Below are positions 50,576 through 61,300 of a stretch of 64,000 nt of DNA, piece after piece. The notes below the pieces were generated by a model. That model was not told the origin of the DNA and made no database searches. It saw nothing but the letters and a program-made list of their open reading frames with translations. Source of the DNA: Galbula dea (taxonomy: Eukaryota > Chordata > Aves > Piciformes > Galbulidae). The stretch is from positions 186,001-250,000 of the forward strand of contig VWZX01008142.1 of the NCBI GenBank assembly GCA_013399015.1, given 5' to 3'. The translations under genes and the position numbers were made by a program. The stretch's first letter is position 1, and each line of letters begins with the position of its first letter.

Positions 50576-52860
50576 GTAAGTAATTTATATAGATGGAACT
50601 CATTATGCAGAGTTATTTAATGAATGCACCATGGCATATGTTTTATATTGCTCAAAGCAACTTCATGTCAACATTACTGCATTACTAACTTAAAATGGCT
50701 GATTAAAGAAAACAAGTTAGATGTTTTGATCCTCATATTCAAAATCAATTTTGGATTTCAGAAAAGTGTAAATGCATTGCCTGGTTAAGATGTTAGTTGT
50801 GTTAAATTGGGAATCGTTTTGTGTACGTATGTGTGAGTTGATTCATGTTATTTGAATTAACAGTGCACGAGTCTGACTCTATTTTAAAACCAGCTCTCAA
50901 AATCAGAAAAGGTTGTGTACCAAGGAGAGTCTGAGCACAGTCCTAATATTAATGTATGCATGTATATGCACGGAGTTTTGTTTCTGCTGTAGCCACCAAC
51001 AGTTAATTATACTGACTGTAAAGATAGAAGCCAGCTAGAAATTCAGCATTTTGAAAGCATTCAGTTAATAAAAGTGAATTGGCTTGACTGTAAACTTTGT
51101 CATGTGTTCCAATTTATATGTGAAAAAATACATAGAAAAATGCATTGATGCAGGATGCAGCCTTTAATCAAATGGACAGATTCAGTTCATCAGATAAACT
51201 TTCCTTTAGCCTGACTGTGCATTTTTAAGGATATATGTTACAATACATTGAAGGGGATTTCACATTTATAATTTATGTTAGGAGACAACTGGTTGCTCAG
51301 AGAGGCACGGTAGAGCAATTTTTTGGATGGCACATATTTTAGCTTATCAGTTCACAGTGAAGTTACAATTAATGCACTGGAAAATTTTCTTTACACTTTA
51401 AGCTGGTGGTTTGTCTGCAGCTGATGTGGGATAATTAATTTCCATGTTGCTTTTAAATAGCCATATTATAAAAAAGGAGGACTTTTCTTGAGAGAGATGC
51501 AAGTATTTGGAAATTGTTTTCATCATTTATAAGGCAAGTTGAAATTGCAACTGTGATGAAATCAGTGGCAAAACTGTCATTACATAAGTGGAGCAGGACT
51601 TCAGCATTACTGTATTAGGGTTGGATTTTTTATATTAGCTAATCAGATCAATGACTGGTTAGCACTTTCTAATTGGTAAAATGATTTTTAATGAGGCTTT
51701 GATTAAGTAATTTCTTGTGTAAATCTGGGTAATATATCTTATCAGTTGTAGGCTAGCTTAAAATAAATGTCTTTGTATTTTCTTAAAACCCACTTCTGCG
51801 TGGCTGAGATCAGTGTACACTGTCCCAGCCACAGAAGAGTGGTTGGTCTGCACAATCTTCTGGGGAGTACCACCTCTGCTGAAGGTATCACCTCTACTAG
51901 AGAATGGCAAAATGTGTTTGTGAATTACTTTGTGATGATCTGTCAGAGGGAACAAGTGCAATTAACAATTATAAGCATCACAAAATCCTTCATGACAATT
52001 TTTGGCTGTAACTCTTTTACAACCATTTCTTACCTATGAGCCAGTGCAGTTTAATCCATCTGTTTTGTATTCTGAGTTCCACAGCAAAGAGTCTTTAATT
52101 TGTCCAACCACACTGCAGTGCCCAAGAAAATCAATACTTATATTCCTGTAGAGTTTATTTTGATAGGGTGATACATTGTTCTTCAATAAGTAACAGTTTA
52201 AGGCATTGAAGCTGTACATACAAATTTATGACATTATTTGCACTTGCTTTCTGTTAAAATGTGACGAGAGGTGAACCCAACATAAACTTCAAGTTCTTTT
52301 GCTAGAACTTTGTTATATTTAGAAATGCTTATCCATAAAGAAGGGCATTACCTTCTATGCTTGCATACCCTTAGATGAGCAGCTCAAAACCTGACAAGTT
52401 AGTAGGACTGTTGTGGTTTGGTGTGTATGGGTATGGCAGGATCACACCTGGAGTTGTGTAGTCTACCATGCATCTGCTCAGGGAACAGAAGGGGGCAGGA
52501 GACCAACTGGGAAATCTGTGTGCTGAAAGTAGATGGTAAATCTGTGCTGAAAGGCTGACCTTGCTGGGTACACCAGTGTTTTACCAAGAACAAAAAGAAA
52601 AAATTTTTAAAAGCCCATGTAGACACACCACTACCCACAGCTGGGTACAAGTCTTACTATAAGCAAGAGCTCCTAATGTCTAAAAAGGCTTCTTTTTTCT
52701 CCGGTAATAAAAGTCTGTTCTTTTGGAAAAGTTTGTTCTTTTGGAATGGGGGACTGTAAATTGTAATGGCCAGTTTTGCTCAAATAACAAGAGCCATGGT
52801 GTTCTAATAGCTTAATCACAGAATTGTCTCCTTTTGTAAATGAAGACTTTGAGACAAGTC

Positions 52861-52918
52861 AGTGAAATGATTTGCTTCAACTGAAATGATTTACTTGGAC
52901 TGAAATGGTTTGATTTCG
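52861..52918. repeat. 19-20-bp minisatellite, three units
   Basis: Three tandem units built on CTGAAATGATTTRCTTSRA: 52861-52880, 52881-52899 and 52900-52918, with 2-5 differences between neighbours. The sequence just left of it (TGTAAATGAAGACTTTGAGA) loosely resembles the MIR core, so the array may have grown from an ancient SINE edge. That link is speculative. Confidence 0.75.
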
Positions 52919-55110
52919 CTCAGTGAGTAAATTTGTGCTCCATGTGTGCCAAAAGTATTACCTACTGAATAAAAGCCCAATAGCCTAACGAGAAGACCTG
53001 CTTCTTTAAAAGAAAAGCAGCTACAGCAGCTCAAAGCAGTACTTAGTGTTGGAATGGATATCCTTTTAGAGAAATTGCAGTATGTGTTTTCCTGAGAAAT
53101 CTTGTAGCAATGGATTGTAAATTCATTGGATTTTATTTTTTCTCTAACATGGGCAATTATACAGTGCTCTCAATCAGGTTTCTTTTTTGATCTTTCACTG
53201 CAGTTATTTCCAAATGACCCTGTCATTTCCTGTGCAGAATAAAATCAGACAAGAAAAGGGAAATGACTCAAAACTCAGTTAGATTATGCATACAATACAT
53301 GTGGCCATGCCACTTAACAAAATTAAAGTTACTTAAATGTGACACGTAATTAGTGGAGCTTCACAGTCTGATTAATATTCTGCTTTTGATGCAGCTAGCA
53401 TAATAGAACCTCCTTTGTAAAATGCAGACTGTATTTAAGTTTTAAAAATGTAACAAATGCCTCGCTAATTTAAATATATTTTTATGTTGGCTAAAGCCTT
53501 TAAACCAGACTGCCTGAGGTGATTGTATTGCCTTGGAAAAGAAAATAAAAGGGGGTTAAAACTGAAAGACATGAATGCTTGGTTAGATAAAACACACATC
53601 ATACATCTAACCTACTTTGGCAGTATTTAAAATTTAAAACTTGCCTCTCCAGCTATCAAATCCCTTATTTCTCCTTCATTCCAGATCTACAAAGATCTAT
53701 GTATTATATATGCCTGCATACCTGTTAGAAAACATGATGGTACAAGGAATTACTGAGAAGTGTTAAGATTGTCAAGTAAATTCGCTGCTTTTTTTCTGTT
53801 ACTGTTATGAGCAGTTCCCCACGATTAGAATGATTACAGAAGAAGCAGTGCTTTAGCTGTTCTGTGGCTATGATCCAAAATAAAACGTGTATAGTGCTAA
53901 CATACCAGAGTTCTTCAGGAATATTGTAAAGATACTGTTTTTTCCTTTTGCCCCTCTTGGAGGCTTCACTCTCTAGCTGTGATTTAGTACATTTATATTA
54001 GCCTGCAATTTCAAAGAAAGCAAAAGAAGTACAGACTAAATCTTGATGTGCAGGGATTCAGTGTAGCAATTCCTATTAACACATGTCAGATCCTATAACA
54101 AAGGTATAAATTCTTAATATATGAATTGTGTAGAAGTTTTTATTCTTTTCTATGTTCAGTTAACTTATTTTGCTTTGATAGGATGATATATTACAGCACA
54201 TCTTGTATTTTTTTCTCACTGTTACAAATTGTGCCTTATACTGCTGTTCGTGTTTTTGCTGCTCTCTGTTGTGTATTTTTGGATGGAATGAGGCTAAGGT
54301 CTTTTGGGATTATGTTTGCTTTGAAACATTTCCTAATAAAAATAATGTGGTTGGTAAATCTAGTTTTATTCCTAGTTGCTTTAGCCAGCCTGATGGAGTA
54401 ATCTGCTATTTTATGGCCCAGATGACTAGCTAAGTTTGACTTCTTGAAATAGTAGCACACAATGTAATTTTCTTTAGAGATGTCATAGTGGGTCAGGTTG
54501 CAATAAAAATATCGAAGATTAAGTTTAATGGCAGTGCAGATTCAGTATTATAGCAGTCACTAGATATCATCCTCTGTACTTAGAGTTCCAACACTGTTTC
54601 CATTAATGCCTTCATTCCATGTACTCCTTGCTTTCTGAAACATTAAGCTTTCGGACTACTGGTCTCTATCCAATTGTGGGCTGGATTTTTCTGAAAGTTT
54701 GAACAAAATCCCTTCTGTGTTTGAATTTAAGGGGGTGGATAGGAAGAATATACTATTTGAAAGCTAATAAAGCTTTTTTTCTGATGGCAAAAGACCTGAA
54801 GTCTGGGAGTTTGACATGTAATCCTCATTAGGTGTTGCCTATTTAGATCAGTTAATCAATCACTGTTTAAACAAATTTGCTCAGTGATTTCTTGAGAGCT
54901 GCATTTTCAAGATATATGAAACCAGAACATTTCCATAAGCATATCAGTTCACACTAGAGAGGCTGATTCCCTAGCCAGTGGAATGCATGCTTTTCAGAGC
55001 TTGGAGGTTTCAGTTATTTGTAGTACTTAAAAAACACATTGGATTTTTCTCTAGCTTTGTTTTGTAAATATCAGTATGGCAAAGATATAAAGACAGCTTT
55101 GAAGGAAATA

Positions 55111-55870
55111 AGAGCACAGGGCTGTAAGGGACTACATAGGACTGTAAAGGACCTCTTCAACTGTCAGCTCCAGTGCCACTTTCTCATAGGAAAACATGTA
55201 TAATCCTCTTCAGAAACTTGTCATACTCCAGCTTAAAAAGTTAACTTTTTGGTCTTTGCTCTTACAGTTAGAAAGCTGCCCTGGTGCCTGCTTTCTGTAG
55301 AGGTTATACAACTTCTAATTTCCAGTCTAAATGTATTTATGAGAAGCTTACGTGTGTTTGTCCTTGTGCCAACTTGTGCCAGTATTGACCTTTAGTTCTT
55401 GTTCCATCCTCAGTGTTTATTTTCCTAGCTTATAAAGAGACAGCAATTTTATTGTCAGCCTTCGTTTAGCTGAGCTAGAAAAACCAACTTTCTCTGGTCT
55501 TTGCTTTTAATATATTCATTCTTACTTATGTACCAGCCTCAAATCATCCTGTTGGCCTTTTTCTGTAATTGTTCCACTTGAAATCAGTTTTGCTTGAACA
55601 TAAGTGACCAAACTGACATAATATTGTTGCTGAGATAAAAGCAAGGCCTTTTACAATATCAGTAGTGCTTTTTTTTCCTCTGCTGGGAGTAGTCTACGTG
55701 ATAGGTCCTAGAATCACATTTTATACCTGTTTCATGTGGCTGTCTTGTCAGTCCGTCTGCTCTTCTACTTCTCCTTTATTACTGTATTTTCCAGCTGAGG
55801 TACTCCTAGTGCACACTAGATTTTTAAAAAACATTGTCTCCACAATGTCATCTTAACAATTTGTCATTGA
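55111..55870 (-). mobile_element. Ancient, diverged CR1/L3-type LINE, minus strand
   Basis: About 760 bp whose plus strand shows, in order, diverged complements of older amniote CR1 3' blocks: AGGACCTCTTCAACTGTCAG, CTAATTTCCAGTCTAAATGT, TTGTCCTTGTGCCAACTTGT, CAGCCTTCGTTTAGCTGAGC, CAAATCATCCTGTTGGCC, GAACATAAGTGACCAAACTG and GCAAGGCCTTTTACAATATC. The collinear order makes the call good despite heavy decay. The family appears older than the other CR1 copies here. It has no reading frame and ends are approximate. Confidence 0.75.
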
Positions 55871-58289
55871 ATACACAAATGAATGGTCTTCAAGGTCATT
55901 CAGTCCCATCTGCATGATATTCCTGCTCTCTCATGAATTGATAATATCTATCACATTTCTTTTGTCTAGAAAATTAGTTATTTTATTAAATAAACTATGA
56001 AATTAGTCTGGCATTGTGTATCTTTGATAAACTGATGTTGTGTTATGTCCAATTTTTCTTTAATTTCAATGTCCTTATCTAGTTTTTCCTTCAAAACATG
56101 TTCCTCAAGCCTTTACTGCTATGAAGATCAAAACTACAGCTTTGGGACTAGGTTCATTATTTTGTGATTATGAATGTTTAAAATCAGCAAACTGGTACTT
56201 GGTCTTTTGATGTCTGAGGGGAAATTTTTGATGTGCATTACAGAGGTGTGTGTAGTACCCAAGACCAGATTACTGAAGTAAGCATCTGGAGAGCCAGTAG
56301 GTTTTGTGGAGAAAATCACTGATATTCAGTCATTTGATTTTGAAGCTTGCTATGGCTGTAACCAGAAAGATCTTGAAGGGCTTCTAATTAGACTGACTGA
56401 AAAGTAAATTCTTTTGGAATTGGGTGCAGTATTACCTGAAATATTTTAAGCATATCTTGCACAATAGAAACAACCCTTGTTTTTCAGAGATTGTTGTTGG
56501 AATACTCAGTTGCCAGTAGTGGAGATATGCTGACCTTTAAGAGTTATTTTTCCATGTAGGTCACATGCTGGTGGACTTCTGTAGAGAAGTTTTAACATTC
56601 CTGAATTTTGGTAGCTGAACTGCGCAGCCTTGAAATCCAATAGGAGCTCCAGAGAGTTAGTGGAATTTTTAAGCCAGTACTAAGTCCTTTTACAATTCTT
56701 GCTTTAGAGAATAGTTGAAAAAATGTTTTTAAAATTATTTTCTTAGGAGACTTCAAACACAAAACAAACTTGCTTTTTAGTTCAGTAACGTGCTTGAAGT
56801 CATGAAAGTAAAAATTCAGGCAGGAAAAATGCCAAATAGCTGACATAGGCTTTGCCTTCAGTATGCTGAGCACTATGGTTCTGACCCAGCCAGCATTTTA
56901 AACAAGTGCCTCTTTTTAAGCACTTGGGATCTTTTATTTCAATGGACCTATTCACATACACAGAGTTAAAGCAAAAAGTGGCTGAGGTCACATTGCTCAG
57001 CACCCTTTAGGGTGGAAAGCTAAAGACACCAGAGTAAAAAAACATTTTGAAGCTCATCATAACTTTTTATTTTGGCTCTACAGTTTACAAAGCATCACAT
57101 TTTTTAACTGTATGACATTAAATAAGAGGGAAAAAATCACAAACTGTTGGCAAGAGAACGTTTCTGGAATGGTATAGGAATTAATATATACACAGAAGTG
57201 CTCTCTAAGATTTTTGTTTATTTAGAAAGTGGCTTGATTTCTGTATGCCTCTGTGTGTGTGTAAACATACATAGTTCTGGTAACAGCAGTAATGGCTTCT
57301 TTATTTGCTGGAATGCAGGTCAATGAGGAATTGTAGGCTTTGTCTGGAAGGACAGACAATATATTAATTTCAGCATGTTTCTGCTGTTCTTCAGAGCAAA
57401 TGATCCAAATGGCTCAGTGCTATACCAAAAGACTAGAGCACACATTTAAAAATAGTTATTAATCAATATGTAAATTTTAATGGAAGACAATAAAATTGGC
57501 ATAAATGTATTGATTGATTTGGAGAAATTTTAAAGTGGTTAAGCAAAGTAACTGGAGGTAGGCTATTAGGATATGAATTTTGTGTTACTTTTCTAGTGTT
57601 CCTGACTAGCTTGCTCTGTTGATGCTGTTTGGGATTTCTTGTTGTTTTACTTGACCAGCATAAAAAAAAAAATAAAATTGAGCTGAGCAAAGATCAGTAA
57701 TGAGATTTTTGCAGTTTGATTTAGTTCCAGTTTAAAATAAAAATTAAACACTTTTAACAGAATTGCTATTCTTACATGTGTCTGTTTAAACTCCCTCACA
57801 CCAAACCAGTGCTCCTGAAGACCATTTCAGAGCCGAAGCTCCATCCTAGCATCAGACAATGCAGTTGGCTCTGCTGGAGCAAGGTCCACATGATTCTAGG
57901 GTGTGCCCTCAGCTGTCCATAAGGCATGTTGCTTGAGAGCCAGGGATGTAGAAAGCAGGTTGCTAGGTCAGCCAACACAGCAAACTGTGTTGAAAGAGCT
58001 TTGTACATAAGCTGGTGAGAACCGGGTAGGCTGCTTCTGGCATGTTAGTGGAAAGTAATTTGTGCGAACCCCATCCTAATTTTTTAGGTAGTTCAAAGAA
58101 CAGCATTTCAAAGGACTTTGCCTCCCACCAAAGGAGGACACATTTTATTTGAATTAACAGAATGCATTATGTCCACTGCAGAAGAGTACTATTTTCAGTG
58201 TTAAACTCTTCCATGTAACATAGCATGGATCAAAGAGTTATTCAAGCAGGAGCTGTTTTTCATTTGTATTTTTGTTGGTTAAATTTACC

Positions 58290-58358
58290 TGTGTTTTTTG
58301 TTGGTTTTTTTTGGTTTTCTGTTTGTTTGGGGTGTTTTTTGGTTTGTTTTTTTTTTAA
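58290..58358. repeat. T/G-rich low-complexity tract
   Basis: Irregular GTTTTT and TTGGTT repeats. The frame across it (58225-58479) is rich in Phe, Val and Gly only because of the composition and is not a gene. Confidence 0.7.
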
Positions 58359-61300
58359 TGGTTTACCAGCAGCTACTGTTTTCACTACTTTCTTGTCCAA
58401 TGTGACTCACAGGAGACTGGTTTGTCAAAGCAGTTGCCCTATTTCCAAAATTTCCAGCATAATTCTTATTAATTGGTAGGCAGAGATCCATGAATTTATA
58501 CTACAGTGGGCAACTATTTTTGTACCCCCTACAACATCTTGAAGGTTGAATTGTGTTCATAAAAGTATCTGTGGAATGGACAAGTGATGTGATATTTCAT
58601 GGGAATGTATCCCCATGGGTGAATATTGATGTATCAAATTCATACATCCTGTGACCTTGTGTTATGAATAACATGTTGACCTTATTCATATAAATAAACA
58701 GCATGTCATTTCTTTGCTGAAGTGATTTATAATCACTATATATTTTTAATTTTTTTATCCTTTTAGTTGGTGTTACAACAACAAATATATTCAAAGTCTA
58801 AGTAACAGAGGAGTTTTGCAATCCTTTTAAAGTTCCTACTTAAAATGCACCAGAAAGTTTGTATGTTTTCAAATTTCGCCTTGAATTTTACAGCTTGTCA
58901 TAAGATGCAACATAAAGTATTTTTACTGAGCATTGAATCTGATATATTTGAATATTTAATTCACAGAACATTATTTTGATTTCCTATAAATATGCTGAGC
59001 TCAGCAAAATGCAGTGTTACTAATTAGAAAGCTGAGTTTTATAGGATGACTGCTTGGTATGTGAGGTAACTTATATTGCTACTTAGGCTTACATTTAATA
59101 AACGTTAGCTAGGAAATTGTTTAAATTTCAAAGAAAAGATAATAAATAAAATGAGGGCATAGAATATTAATGTGAACAGTGCCTTTATTTTGTTAAAGCA
59201 TTCAAAGTTAAATAGTGGTGGTCTGTTAACAATCTAGGGCTATTTGGCAAGTCTTTAAACTTACTCAATAATCAAAACATAAAAGGACAATGGAAACTTT
59301 TCACAATAAAAGAAAAAGGAGTTGAGTACAGAAACCAAACAAATTATGCTCTGCTTTTTCTTGGTAAGGAGGTGAACTTTATAGGAAGGGCAGCAAGCTC
59401 AGAGTTAGGGTTGCCTTTTCCTGTCTTTGTTATAAATCACATCTGTCTGTGAAGAATCCTCTTCAGTTACTTCATGGTTCATGGTTACGGGGGAGGTGTG
59501 CTCCATCTGAAATGGAGCACAGAAAGACAGATTGTGGGGAGCCTTCTTTTGATTTTACTGGGAGTTTTTTCACTTAGGAAATGGCAATTTTTCACATTTA
59601 TTTGCCTTGCTGACTAAATAAAAAGATGGATAAAATTCCTAAGACCTCAGCTGTGTAAATAGAATATTAACACAACAACTGTTTTCTTCAATGTCCGTAT
59701 TATTTGTTCTTTGTAGCTTGCTAGACTTTTGGAAGACTTTAACATCATTTAGGTTCAGTGTAATCATTCAAAATGCTTTTATTAGGACTTAAATAGGGAA
59801 ACCATTTGGCAAAGGGAAGGGTTTATCCAAAGCATAATGCTTGATTTTTTCATAAGAGTCTGAATACAATATTATGAGGCACCAGTAATATGGGAGGAAG
59901 TTGCCAAATGGTACTGGAAGCAGAGCCATATGCTTCAGCTTAGTGTGGTCTTCATGTCCTACTTTCTCCATAGCTGGTGTGCACGTAGCACAAGCTGAGG
60001 TAGCCCATGTGCAGCTATGGAGATAAGGGAGAAAGGAACCATGGTCAAATTGCAAGGGACAGAGCAGGGAGAGAAATTTTGTCCTTCTAGTTCCCTTGTT
60101 TAGTATGGGCTGATGGCCAGCTCCAGCCTGCCGAGGTTAGCTATCTCTTGTTCTGTTTTCAGAAATAGGTTCCTATCTGTAATTTTCATCAGCCTTAACT
60201 AACCTTGTGCTTTTTGAGTCTCCCTCAAATCCACTGCGTTGCTTATAGGAGCTAGGACTTCATTATGTGTTTCCAGCTATTGCACTCAGAAAAACAACAT
60301 CAAATAGGTAATACTGTATCTTCCCAGAGCGGGCTTGAAAAGATGGCAGCTGGAGTCTTTTAGAGTGTTTCATGATTAAGACTATTATCAGAACAATTTT
60401 TTGGTTTAGCTTCCCATTGCACTGTTAAAAACATGGTAGTAAAGTCACCCTGAGTCTTCTCTTTACCAACTTAAAACCACTGAGCAGTAGTACTTAATTG
60501 TTTATACCTCTCTGGTTGCTGCTTCTTATTCGTAAGAGCAGCCAAAAGTTTTGGCTGACCTTAAGATGCTAAGGTGGTATTTGTATATGCTTTATTTGCC
60601 TTTTTTTTTTCCAGACTGATTTCACCCTCAAATTTTGTCTTTGTCTCAGATTGCAATGTCTAAGCCGGAGCCTGCATAGGTTCAGCAGTTACACTGCAGA
60701 TGGTGCTGTGTCCAGGATAAAACCAAACACGAATGTTTTCAGCTGAAGTACATTAACATTGTGCTTTCCACTTTTTATGATGAGTGGTCTTTCTGATCTT
60801 TTTAGCTGGTTCTACAAGAATTGAACAATACTGTAAAAACATATTGTAGAAAATAAGGTTACTGCTCTCACAGCACAAACCACTTTGCATGAATTACATG
60901 GCAATACATGTATTACTCTATTTTTTAGTGTTAGACTTCATGTGCTTGGTAAAGTTTTGTTTTCTTTCTATTCAAATAATACTAGACAAAGAACAATATC
61001 TTCTGTGTGGTTGCTCTGTAGTTTATTTTGACTGTGCATATCAAATTTGGCTTGTGAATACAGCCTAAGGAAATGGCATAGATTGTAAGTGATAAAGATG
61101 ACTTGCGTGCTTCATTTCTAGCCAGGCCGTCCAAATATGGTCTCAGAGTTGTGCAAATATCCGTTGCTCAAGAAGTCTTGAATTTTGGACTGATCAAGAC
61201 TATGGGCAAGATCAGGCACTAACAGGCACACCTTTAAATTCACTAACTGTTGTGTGTTGTGAATAGATTTGCAATCCAGTGCAACCGTTGACAATGTGTG

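Noticed and set aside
53803..53859. Short acceptor-preceded frame ending MITEEAVL-stop
   Set aside because: Considered as a terminal exon. It is too short and not recognisable, and such frames are frequent by chance.
60615..60749. 44-codon phase-0 frame after an excellent T-rich acceptor
   Set aside because: Considered as CABCOCO1 exon 6. The peptide is Cys/Ser/Leu-rich and does not resemble the acidic, coiled-coil sequence expected, and it ends in a stop.
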